From UMGS1502 sp045545435 (GTDB lineage Bacteria > Actinomycetota > Coriobacteriia > Coriobacteriales > Eggerthellaceae), in the NCBI GenBank assembly GCA_045545435.1, contig JAZQAV010000073.1, forward strand, positions 1 to 12,242: a stretch of DNA of 12,242 nt, read 5' to 3'. The notes beneath the pieces were generated by a model, which searched no databases, was not told the DNA's origin, and saw nothing but the letters and a program-made list of their open reading frames with translations. A program made the translations under genes and the position numbers. Position 1 is the first letter of the stretch. The number at the start of each line of letters is the position of its first letter. Shown in pieces: positions 6,273 to 12,242 of this stretch.

Positions 6273-7400
6273 CTATCCCAGCAACTCAAAAAATTTGTAA
6301 CTGCACAGACTTCCTCGAGTGCACGACAAAACCAACAAGACAATCGTGGCAAATATAAGCACCTGATTAAAACGCCTGCTTTTCATTGGTTGTTTCAGCT
6401 CGAAACCCAACACTTTCATTATGGGAACCAAACCCCACATAAGGACAAATTGAGAATATCGAACAAATATAGTGAAGTTCGCAAAAAAGGCGATTGCGAG
6501 CGCGACAAGCATGAAGGACAGCATTAATCTGGTGTTCTTTTCGCTGTTATTGAGACCATCGCCTCTATATGCAAAGGTTGTAGCTATTAGCACTACTACC
6601 ACTTGGATAGTGCTAATCAACTGCTCCCATACGTACGAATAATGATCGCCATCCAAATAACTCAAACCTTTTTGCGTAACGACCGAAGTAAAACCCTCGC
6701 CGTAGGCAAAAAAGAACATGAGTAATGCAATGCCTAAAACGCCATTCAGCAGTCTCTTGTACACTTGAGATTCGCGCTGGAACAAAAAAAATATAAATCG
6801 AAGCGCAACAAGAACTACTGCCGCAGGATGCAACAAGGCGGCTACGATATAAAGAGGTAGAGACAAGATGAACTTAGAGCCCTTATAGAATTCGCCATAC
6901 CACGCATAAAAAACAAGGGCGTTAGCCAAACTATTTCGTATACCACTAATCAGCCCCATGAATAAAGTTGTTCCCATCAAAAATGCGATTGCGTAGGCAA
7001 GCCCTTTGTTACCGCATTCACAGCGCCTTGAATAGTCCCACGCACAGGAAAAAATTAGACTATATCCAAGGAAAGCAGTTATGGCAGGCAGCAAACCGTC
7101 CACCCGAAATTGACCGATTAGCCAGAAATAAGCCAAATAAACAGGCGATGTCGTATTTGCGCAGGCGTCAATGAGCTCGTAAACGTTCATGTTGGCCCAC
7201 GAGTTCATGTATTCAGTTAACCTTACTAGATCCGCCGTATAATACGGAACATAGAAAAAACCCAGCAACGCGAGAACGAAGGCATAGGAAAGCAACCACC
7301 TTTTAGCGTTGTTGCCATTGGACACACTTATTCCGTTGCAGAAAACAAGAAGAATCACGAGATATGCGGAAACTCCAACTATCCGTTCAAAAAGAAACAC
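6273..7400 (-). CDS. wzy: EpsG-like polysaccharide polymerase (Wzy)
   Basis: This 375-residue protein is strongly hydrophobic with about 10 predicted membrane helices. It resembles the EpsG family: an early extracellular segment with YTADLVRLTEYM, a middle RNSLANALVFYAW segment, and a helix ending in LLHPAAVVLVAL, matching the conserved arginine and histidine-proline of EpsG. Wzy enzymes join flipped repeat units into the long chain on the outer face of the membrane. The start is GTG at 7400-7398, with AGGGGA 4 bases upstream; the next in-frame Met is tens of residues inside, so the GTG is preferred. It lies 19 bases after the GT4 gene. Wzy proteins vary widely, so the call rests on topology, these motifs and position. 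Confidence 0.8.
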   Translation of the reverse strand: MFLFERIVGVSAYLVILLVFCNGISVSNGNNAKRWLLSYAFVLALLGFFYVPYYTADLVRLTEYMNSWANMNVYELIDACANTTSPVYLAYFWLIGQFRVDGLLPAITAFLGYSLIFSCAWDYSRRCECGNKGLAYAIAFLMGTTLFMGLISGIRNSLANALVFYAWYGEFYKGSKFILSLPLYIVAALLHPAAVVLVALRFIFFLFQRESQVYKRLLNGVLGIALLMFFFAYGEGFTSVVTQKGLSYLDGDHYSYVWEQLISTIQVVVVLIATTFAYRGDGLNNSEKNTRLMLSFMLVALAIAFFANFTIFVRYSQFVLMWGLVPIMKVLGFELKQPMKSRRFNQVLIFATIVLLVLSCTRGSLCSYKFFELLG

Positions 7401-7419
7401 TGCATCCCCTAGCCAATTG

Positions 7420-8532
7420 TCATCTAGACTTCTCAGGTCTAAGCAAAATACCCCTGTAAAACTGCACTAAATCTTGACTAGCCAATCTGATATCAAAACC
7501 TGAATTCGCAATCTCTTCGCTTGTAAGATCATAACGATTTCCGCTCATCTGAATAACCGCCGAAGCCCAATCATCTGGCGAACCCGACAGTGGACAAAAC
7601 CGCACGCAACCAAAAGCGACCTCTTTCGTGATAGCATCGCTTAGCACGCAAGGTAAGCCGGCGGCTTGAGCTTCCACTGCAGAAACTGGAAGCCCCTCAA
7701 ACAAAGAACTCAGAATGAAGCAATCATATGCCGAATACAGAGCTTCGACGTCGCTCCTGTCGCCCAACATAATAAAATGATTGGCTTGACCAAGCGATTG
7801 AGCCTTGGATTCCAGCGCGTCTCTTTCGACACCAGATCCAGCAATAACCAAAACGCAAGGGACGCCTCTAGCACGAACGGACTGAAGTACGTCAATCATA
7901 AAAGCCTGGTTCTTCTCTTCGGAAAGCCTACCAACAGACCCCAATACTAAGGTATCGTCGCTAACCCCTAATTCGTCCCTTATGCTTTCACGAGCGCTTT
8001 TGCTAAAGGAAAAGCGCTCGAAATCAATTGCATTGTGCATAATATAAGCGGATCGTGCATATCGGCCATGTAATTTAGCCGCCTGCGCAGTGCAAGCCAC
8101 AAAATCCGTTGCGCACTTGCCGACAAACAGAGCCAGGAAACGATTCCTCAAGGCACTGATACGCTTCTCACTGTATTTTGTCGAATGGCTATGCGCTATA
8201 ACGCGTTTGGCGCCATTTTGAATTGCAAGCCTCCCCAATAACTGCGCTGCATATATAGGATGGCAGTGGACAATATCGAATTCGCCATGGTGCTCTTCAA
8301 AGAAAGATTTTTGAGCGCGTCTGTCTATGAGGGGCACCAACCATGTTTTACTGCCCCTCCTCCTCAGTTCGCTTTCAATCGTTGTTTCCAATTTACCGAA
8401 ATACAAATAGTCGAAGTGCACAACATCGTCATCGATGTACCGCTGATAATTGGAGACAACATTAACCATTCCGCCCCTTAATCCTAAAGACGGAAGAATA
8501 TGCAAGACGCGTATTTGCTTATTGGCATCCAT
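7420..8532 (-). CDS. GT4-type glycosyltransferase (EpsF-like)
   Basis: This 370-residue soluble GT-B enzyme probably adds one sugar to the lipid-linked repeat unit on the cytoplasmic face. It has an N-terminal glycine-rich loop (SLGLRGGMVNVV, 15-26), DIVHCHP (86-92), an AHSHSTKYSEKR stretch (113-124) like that of EpsF-type enzymes, HNAIDFERF (166-174), the nucleotide-sugar motif GRLSEEKNQ (201-209) with R202 and K207, and the EX7E motif EGLPVSAVE (E279 to E287). The ATG at 8532 is 4 bases after the GT2 stop, so the two are probably coupled. Donor sugar and linkage cannot be read from the sequence; GT4 enzymes usually retain the anomeric configuration. Confidence 0.9.
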   Translation of the reverse strand: MDANKQIRVLHILPSLGLRGGMVNVVSNYQRYIDDDVVHFDYLYFGKLETTIESELRRRGSKTWLVPLIDRRAQKSFFEEHHGEFDIVHCHPIYAAQLLGRLAIQNGAKRVIAHSHSTKYSEKRISALRNRFLALFVGKCATDFVACTAQAAKLHGRYARSAYIMHNAIDFERFSFSKSARESIRDELGVSDDTLVLGSVGRLSEEKNQAFMIDVLQSVRARGVPCVLVIAGSGVERDALESKAQSLGQANHFIMLGDRSDVEALYSAYDCFILSSLFEGLPVSAVEAQAAGLPCVLSDAITKEVAFGCVRFCPLSGSPDDWASAVIQMSGNRYDLTSEEIANSGFDIRLASQDLVQFYRGILLRPEKSR

Positions 8533-8536
8533 CGAA

Positions 8537-9418
8537 TCAGTCCGTTATATTCTCGCGAAAACGCTTCTCGTATACCGCTTTCCTTAAAAAAGCAGGTGCG
8601 ACCGAACCGCATACGCGAACTGATATATTTCGTAAAAATTCAAGCTTGTTCAACAAGCCAAGCCTGTACATCGCTGTCGCAATTTTTATTTGGCTTTTGC
8701 ATATAATCAAACCCGAACGGCGCTTGTACATATCATCGCCTGCTCGAACATAAACAAGAGCTTCGGGTATGTTGATGAGTTCAGATCCGTTAGCCAGCAT
8801 TCGCACCCAAAGGTAATAATCTTCTGCAAATGGCAATTCTCTGTACCCTCCGCAAAGAAGCACCTTGCTTTTTTTGAACATAACCGACACGTGATTCATG
8901 GGGCTGCGAAGTTTCGCATATTCCAGCAGCTCCGCTCCACCTGCAGGGGTTTTGCGCATTCGCAGCAAACGCTCCGGCGAATCATCGAATTCTGCAATCG
9001 CCCCTCCAACAACATCTGCAGTCGATTCCTTGAAAACCCTGAGTTGTTTTTCGATTCTGTCCGGGATCGAAATATCGTCACTATCCATCCGGGCAACGAG
9101 CTCGTTTTTGCATAAAGGCAACCCGATCTCTAACGCCTTACCAAGCCCTTGATTGGTGTCCAACCGTATTACCCGAAGAGAATTCTCTCTTTGCTCGAAA
9201 AACGAAATCGTATCATCCAGAGCATTTGTCAAATCACCATCGCAGACCAAAACAAAATCGTCGGTTTTTACAGTCTGAGAAAACATGCTCTCCATGCTTG
9301 CGCGAAGCCACTCAGGCTTATCGCCTTTGTACACAGACATCAAAACAGAATACTGGGGTAAATTAGTTATAGCCGAATCGTTGTTTGAGCAATCTTCAGT
9401 TTCATCAACGTTCACCAT
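8537..9418 (-). CDS. GT2-type glycosyltransferase
   Basis: This GT-A inverting glycosyltransferase probably adds the second or third sugar of the repeat unit. From the chosen ATG it has 293 residues. It carries the opening motif VLMSVYKGDKPEWLRASMES, a CDG turn, the metal-binding ARMDSDDISIPDRIEKQ segment (DSD being the DXD motif) and the EDYYLWVRM motif that holds the catalytic base. The open frame reaches a GTG at 9430, but AAAGGGGTGA lies exactly 8 bases before the ATG at 9418 and would overlap the GTG, so ATG 9418 is preferred. It is 99 bases after the phosphoglycosyl transferase gene, the largest gap inside the operon after that gene, and 4 bases before the GT4 gene. Confidence 0.9.
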   Translation of the reverse strand: MVNVDETEDCSNNDSAITNLPQYSVLMSVYKGDKPEWLRASMESMFSQTVKTDDFVLVCDGDLTNALDDTISFFEQRENSLRVIRLDTNQGLGKALEIGLPLCKNELVARMDSDDISIPDRIEKQLRVFKESTADVVGGAIAEFDDSPERLLRMRKTPAGGAELLEYAKLRSPMNHVSVMFKKSKVLLCGGYRELPFAEDYYLWVRMLANGSELINIPEALVYVRAGDDMYKRRSGLIICKSQIKIATAMYRLGLLNKLEFLRNISVRVCGSVAPAFLRKAVYEKRFRENITD

Positions 9419-9426
9419 AACAAGTC

Positions 9427-9436
9427 TCACCCCTTT
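9427..9436 (-). promoter_or_regulatory. Ribosome binding site that fixes the GT2 start
   Basis: AAAGGGGTGA on the minus strand is a near-perfect match to the anti-Shine-Dalgarno complement AAGGAGGTGA and stands 8 bases before ATG 9418. A competing GTG at 9430-9428 lies inside the site and is therefore unlikely to be used. Confidence 0.75.
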
Positions 9437-9517
9437 TCACGAAATACGAGCCATTGATTATCAGACAAATTCAAACCAAGCAAGCTAAGATGAGCGCAGT
9501 TCTCAAGCATGTAAATC

Positions 9518-10363
9518 TTATCTAGCCCCTTTATGCGAGAACAACACGCCTATAGTTCTTAACACAATTGCGCTATCCATTAGCGCATCCCGATTCTTTA
9601 TATATTCAAAATCGTACTGAATTTTCTCCGCAGGAATAAGATCATACCCGCCGTTAACCTGCGCTAATCCAGTGATACCGGGCTTCACCAGCATGCGCTG
9701 GCTGAACCCGTGGATGTACTTTTCAAACTCGTTGTAGAACACCGCGCGCTCGGGACGTGGACCAACCAGCGACATATCGCCTTTAACCACTGCCCAAAAT
9801 TGGGGCAGCTCGTCTAACCGCGTCTTGCGCAAAAACGCACCGAACTCGGTAACGCGCGGGTCGTCCTTCCCCGCCCACTGAGCACCTTGTGCTTCGGCAT
9901 CAGTGCGCATGGTACGAAATTTAGTAACAGTAATAGGCACACCGTTAAGCCCCGGGCGCTCTTGCCTATAAAACACCGGGCCAGGCGAATCCAGCTTCAC
10001 CTTAACGGCAATAACGCCCATGGGTATAGCGCATACTACAAGCGCAGCAGAACATCCCACAATGTCGAATGCACGTTTTACAAAGCGATAAACTGGCTTT
10101 TTAGGCAACGCATCCACATCTATGCGCTCAAGCTCTATCACCTTGCTGGTATCAACAAGGGCTTCAACGGTTGCCAAAACTGCAGGATCGGGTTCATCGT
10201 TGTAATTGGCACGCTTAAGCAAATCGCCCGCATGAACACGTCTGCGCGAATTCTTTTTAATGCGCCTGCGAACACGCGAAGCAGAAGGCACGCTGCCGCC
10301 AGCCACGTCAGCGGCTGCTGCACCAGCTTCATACGTAATATGTTCCGCATTGCGCACAGACAT
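9518..10363 (-). CDS. Monotopic phosphoglycosyl transferase (initiating)
   Basis: This 281-residue bacterial sugar transferase moves a sugar-1-phosphate from a UDP-sugar to undecaprenyl phosphate, the first step of repeat-unit synthesis. After an N-terminal extension of about 90 residues come the membrane-dipping helix and surrounding motif (RFVKRAFDIV, about 93-102, then hydrophobic to 120), SPGPVFYRQ (126-134), KFRTM (148-152), the catalytic aspartate-glutamate pair in RLDELPQ (D184, E185), KGDMSLVGPRPE (194-205) and KPGITGLAQVNG (227-238). It lacks the multi-helix N-terminal part of WbaP and is nearer to the compact PglC/CpsE catalytic core. The extension has an arginine-lysine cluster at 30-43. 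The start has only a weak ribosome site. Base composition falls sharply near 9660 inside the 3' end of the gene. It follows a 335-base regulatory gap. Confidence 0.92.
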   Translation of the reverse strand: MSVRNAEHITYEAGAAAADVAGGSVPSASRVRRRIKKNSRRRVHAGDLLKRANYNDEPDPAVLATVEALVDTSKVIELERIDVDALPKKPVYRFVKRAFDIVGCSAALVVCAIPMGVIAVKVKLDSPGPVFYRQERPGLNGVPITVTKFRTMRTDAEAQGAQWAGKDDPRVTEFGAFLRKTRLDELPQFWAVVKGDMSLVGPRPERAVFYNEFEKYIHGFSQRMLVKPGITGLAQVNGGYDLIPAEKIQYDFEYIKNRDALMDSAIVLRTIGVLFSHKGAR

Positions 10364-10371
10364 AGTTTTTT

Positions 10372-10390
10372 GCCGCAGCCTGCAGGCCGC
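10372..10390 (-). repeat. GC-rich palindrome before the phosphoglycosyl transferase start
   Basis: GCCTGCAGGC is a perfect 10-base palindrome, extended with one mismatch by GC on each side (whole 10372-10390). It lies within 10 to 28 bases of the ATG at 10363, where a ribosome site would be expected but is weak. A small hairpin in the mRNA could modulate initiation. It may also be incidental. Confidence 0.3.
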
Positions 10391-10402
10391 AAAGCTACCT
10401 CA
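10391..10402 (-). promoter_or_regulatory. ops-like GGTAGC element in the leader
   Basis: The minus strand reads TGAGGTAGCTTT. Compared with the E. coli ops element GGCGGTAGCGTG, 8 of 12 positions agree including the whole GGTAGC core. In Proteobacteria ops elements sit in leaders of polysaccharide operons and recruit the NusG paralogue RfaH. The position here, in the leader about 30 bases before the first assembly gene and next to a hairpin, is the expected one. In a Gram-positive host another NusG paralogue would be needed. A chance match of six bases is quite possible. Confidence 0.25.
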
Positions 10403-10436
10403 CTATAAGAAAAATAAATAATTGCATTTTGTTCAT
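10395..10436 (-). CDS. Possible 13-residue leader peptide
   Basis: A minus-strand ORF encodes MNKMQLFIFLIVR and stops at the TAG inside the ops-like GGTAGC. It has a hydrophobic core after one lysine. Its ATG is only 5 bases from the candidate -10 box, so the transcript could be nearly leaderless. Translation of such an ORF could couple ribosome position to the downstream hairpin. It is very short and AT-rich, so it may be accidental. Confidence 0.15.
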   Translation of the reverse strand: MNKMQLFIFLIVR

Positions 10437-10441
10437 ACTGA

Positions 10442-10472
10442 ATTATATATCAGCTATTCGAAACGCGCCCAA
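10442..10472 (-). promoter_or_regulatory. Candidate promoter for the assembly operon
   Basis: A perfect -10 hexamer TATAAT lies on the minus strand at 10447-10442. The best -35 candidate is TTGGGC at 10472-10467, a weak match with a long 19-base spacer, so an activator may be needed. Transcription would start near 10435, giving a leader of about 70 bases before ATG 10363. One of two GGTGCCC motifs abuts the -35 box. Confidence 0.4.
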
Positions 10473-10533
10473 GGTGCCCGATTGCCACAAATTACACACA
10501 GCAACATACCCGATTTTGCCTAATAGGGTGCCC
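10473..10533. repeat. Two GGTGCCC motifs 54 bases apart, possible operator
   Basis: GGTGCCC occurs at 10473-10479 and at 10527-10533. Each is followed within a few bases by TTGCC. The start-to-start distance of 54 bases is close to five helical turns, so a regulator could contact both from the same face. The first copy touches the -35 region of the candidate promoter. The motif is short and no regulator gene is in the window. Confidence 0.25.
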
Positions 10534-10698
10534 AAGTTTGCCATGCACAACAACAAAATCAAACACTCATCTAGCCTAAGCCAACACACAATTCCGTACA
10601 CGAACATAATGAAGCAAAAGCATTGGTATATTGTTTGTTTTTCTGCAGTCGGCTGAACTGGCGCGCGAACGCATCTACCTGCAATTTAACGTGACAAA

Positions 10699-11340
10699 CT
10701 ACGCCAACAAGTCCCCGAATTTATGCCAAGCGCGCGCAAAACTGTCGTAGTGACCCACATAATGCGCATCACTGGCGAAATACGTGTACGCGCCCTCTTT
10801 CAACAGCTTTTTTGCAGGCTTCAGCTCGGCACCAAAACGCCCACCGTCAACAAAATCGGTGGAGGCTTGCAGCAGGCAACCCATGTCCACCAAATCAAGT
10901 GCCAGTTGGATATCCTGCTGAATAGCGCGATAACGTTCGGGATGCGCAATAATCACCTGAAAGCCATGGCCCTGAATTTCAAAGATGGTGCGTTTGTACT
11001 GATCAAAGTCGTGCGCCCGACAGCGCGTATCAAGCTCAAGCAAAAATTCGTCAGTGTCGGCGAATGCCAGGTAATCGATCCATTGCGATCCCAACTGCAT
11101 AAGCTTGGCGTGGTTCACCTCAAAGCCCATGCGCAGCGGCATGTCATGCACCTTGTCGGCCAACGCGTTGTACGCATCCCACATGGCCTGATAATCAAAA
11201 TACGGATCGCGACAATGCGGCGTGCACACAATTTCGGTAATGCCCACGGCGCGCGCGGCCTGCACCATGGCAAGAGACTCGTCCATAGAGCGCGCACCAT
11301 CGTCCACGCCGGGCAATATGTGACAGTGCATGTCGCGCAT
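10699..11340 (-). CDS. PHP-domain tyrosine phosphatase (CpsB/YwqE type)
   Basis: This 213-residue manganese-dependent protein-tyrosine phosphatase would remove phosphate from the neighbouring BY-kinase. The metal-binding motifs of the PHP fold are all present: HCHILPGVDDGA (5-16), TPHCRD (40-45), GFEVN (72-76), AHPERY (132-137) and SDAH (190-193). The open frame extends 32 codons upstream to an ATG at 11436, but that would overlap the kinase gene by 62 bases. The ATG at 11340 gives the usual family start, in which the HCH motif comes within the first few residues, and leaves 34 bases after the kinase stop. The ribosome site is weak for either start. It is slightly shorter than typical CpsB (about 240 residues). 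It forms an operon with the kinase. Confidence 0.92.
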   Translation of the reverse strand: MRDMHCHILPGVDDGARSMDESLAMVQAARAVGITEIVCTPHCRDPYFDYQAMWDAYNALADKVHDMPLRMGFEVNHAKLMQLGSQWIDYLAFADTDEFLLELDTRCRAHDFDQYKRTIFEIQGHGFQVIIAHPERYRAIQQDIQLALDLVDMGCLLQASTDFVDGGRFGAELKPAKKLLKEGAYTYFASDAHYVGHYDSFARAWHKFGDLLA

Positions 11341-11374
11341 GGCCGTTAAAGCGCTTTCGCCTTGCTCTAGTACG

Positions 11375-12242
11375 CTATTTGCGCGCGTGACGCGAGCGGC
11401 CCGCTGCGGCACCCGAACCATACTGCGAAGGAACAACCGGCTTTACCGTGCCCGACGCAGGCGTTTGCAGGGGCGCTACACCACCGCGCGGCACCGAACG
11501 ACCGGCGTTTCCGGAGGCTACGTTGGGTGCGCTTGAGGACGCACCTGCTGCGCTTGCGCCTGCCGATGCATTGGCTGCGCCAAAAGACGCGCCCGCAGAC
11601 TGGGCTGTGGCGTCATAAGCCCCCTGCCCCGCAAAATCCTCGGCATTGTTTTGACGCATGGTTTCCAGCAGAGCCTTGTCGTTGTTCTTGCGGCCGTCTT
11701 TGGTGTAGTACGAGTAATAGTATTCGCTGCCCGAGCCCTCCACAAACGTGGTGCACACGCCAATAACGTTGGCGCCCGCATTTTGCAGCTGCTCATAAGC
11801 CAACTGCAGCTCTTGGCGCTTTACGCGACCAGGACGCACAACTAACACCGTGGCATCCACCAAGCGGCTGAGCACCGCGCCATCAACAAACGTACCCACG
11901 GGCGAGGTGTCGTAAATAACAAAATCGAACTGCTGACACAGCTGCTCGTTAAGCTGCTTCATGCGGTTGCTGGCCAACAAATCGGCCGGGTTGGGCACAC
12001 TGGGCTCGGCATCCAAGAAGTACAGCCCGCGCACCGAAGTTGGCACGATGGCGTTTTGCGGCGTAACCTGGCCCGTAAGCACCGACACAATACCGTTTTG
12101 CGGATGCAAATTCAGCATACGCGCCAAACTGCGGCGACGCATGTCGGCTTCCACCAACAGCACCGAGTGTCCCGCCGTGGCCGCCGCCTGGGCCAAATAC
12201 CACGCCGTGGTGGTTTTGCCCTCGTCAGGCACGCTACTGGTG
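11375..12242 (-). CDS. BY-kinase (CpsD/CapB type), N-terminus cut by window edge
   Basis: This bacterial tyrosine kinase controls polymer length and export together with a membrane adaptor (CpsC/Wzz type), which is not in the window. The frame runs off the right edge. The GTG at 12232 is an internal valine, because the upstream codons give TSS and complete the Walker A motif SSVPDEGKTT. Counting from that valine, Walker A' is LLVEADMRR (25-33), Walker B is FVIYDTSP (104-111), and a tyrosine cluster EYYYSYY is at 170-176. Most CpsD proteins end just after this cluster, but here about 110 further residues follow, rich in alanine, serine and glycine, with extra tyrosines at 206 and 271 and a basic end (GRSRHARK). 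The tail looks disordered. The phosphatase gene follows after 34 bases. Confidence 0.92.
   Translation of the reverse strand, partial: TSSVPDEGKTTTAWYLAQAAATAGHSVLLVEADMRRRSLARMLNLHPQNGIVSVLTGQVTPQNAIVPTSVRGLYFLDAEPSVPNPADLLASNRMKQLNEQLCQQFDFVIYDTSPVGTFVDGAVLSRLVDATVLVVRPGRVKRQELQLAYEQLQNAGANVIGVCTTFVEGSGSEYYYSYYTKDGRKNNDKALLETMRQNNAEDFAGQGAYDATAQSAGASFGAANASAGASAAGASSSAPNVASGNAGRSVPRGGVAPLQTPASGTVKPVVPSQYGSGAAAGRSRHARK

Larger units (their letters stand above)
10364..10698. other. Long AT-rich regulatory gap
   Basis: This is the only large gap between operon genes (24 of 60 bases G or C in the row at 10561). It separates the kinase/phosphatase genes from the glycan assembly genes. It contains a candidate minus-strand promoter near 10442, two GGTGCCC copies, a 13-codon leader ORF, an ops-like GGTAGC element and a GC-rich palindrome next to the next start codon. 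I see no clear terminator after the phosphatase stop, so read-through is possible. A 75-codon plus-strand frame (10429-10656) has no protein-like features. Confidence 0.6.

Noticed and set aside
9419..9430. GTG 9430 as the start of the GT2 gene
   Set aside because: The excellent ribosome site overlaps this GTG and is ideally spaced for the ATG at 9418.
9887..10408. 173-codon plus-strand frame
   Set aside because: It is antisense to the phosphoglycosyl transferase, rich in Cys, His and Arg as expected for a shadow frame, and has no ribosome site of note.
10429..10656. 75-codon plus-strand frame in the regulatory gap
   Set aside because: Low-complexity AT-rich sequence with no domain-like pattern, no clear ribosome site, and overlapping the candidate promoter.
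10637..10740. Coding-like plus-strand stretch reading SAELARERIYLQFNV
   Set aside because: It has no start, is short, and runs into the antisense of the phosphatase; probably chance, although a remnant cannot be excluded.
10723..11349. 208-codon plus-strand frame antisense to the phosphatase
   Set aside because: It lies opposite a gene with all PHP motifs and has no recognisable protein features; such frames are common opposite GC-rich genes.
11341..11436. N-terminal extension of the phosphatase to ATG 11436
   Set aside because: It would overlap the kinase gene by 62 bases and adds 32 residues that do not resemble the family, whose HCH motif stands close to the start.
12230..12232. GTG as the start of the kinase gene
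   Set aside because: The codons upstream in the same frame (TSS) complete the Walker A motif, so the GTG is an internal valine and the gene continues past the window edge.
1..12242. CRISPR array, insertion sequence or prophage
   Set aside because: No regularly spaced repeats, transposase motifs or terminal inverted repeats were found on either strand.

Overview
This window is most of a capsule or exopolysaccharide locus. Every convincing gene lies on the minus strand, so transcription runs from the right edge (12242) to the left (595). The tyrosine kinase plus PHP-type tyrosine phosphatase pair and the purine-rich Shine-Dalgarno sites point to a Gram-positive organism. The right flank has fairly high GC (about 60% in the 60-base row at 11281). 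This would fit a gut actinomycete such as a member of Coriobacteriia, but the taxon is an inference with low confidence.

Layout in the order of transcription: (1) a BY-kinase of the CpsD/CapB type cut by the right edge, then a CpsB/YwqE-type phosphatase, which together control chain length and export. (2) A 335-base AT-rich gap holding a candidate promoter, a repeated GGTGCCC motif, a possible 13-codon leader ORF and an ops-like GGTAGC element. (3) A monotopic phosphoglycosyl transferase that starts the repeat unit on undecaprenyl phosphate. (4) A tightly packed, lower-GC set (about 45% in the row at 5101): GT2 glycosyltransferase, GT4 glycosyltransferase, EpsG-like Wzy polymerase, a divergent LicD protein, Wzx flippase, two canonical LicD proteins, an IspD/TarI-type cytidylyltransferase and an extended SDR. 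Most of these genes overlap or are separated by 4 to 48 bases, so they probably form one operon. (5) A left flank (1-594) without an intact gene. It holds a terminator, the tail of a broken minus-strand reading frame and a GC-rich plus-strand coding remnant.

How the genes probably work together: the phosphoglycosyl transferase loads the first sugar-phosphate on the lipid carrier, the two glycosyltransferases extend it, LicD proteins add phospho-linked groups taken from a CDP-activated donor, Wzx flips the unit, Wzy polymerises it, and the kinase/phosphatase pair tunes the process. The most striking feature is one IspD-like CDP-donor synthase, one SDR and three LicD (fukutin/FKRP superfamily) transferases in one operon. 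This is the same pair of enzyme families that builds ribitol-phosphate on dystroglycan in animals (ISPD with fukutin/FKRP). It suggests a glycan rich in polyol-phosphate or a related phospho-substituent. No tRNA, rRNA, CRISPR array or intact mobile element was seen.
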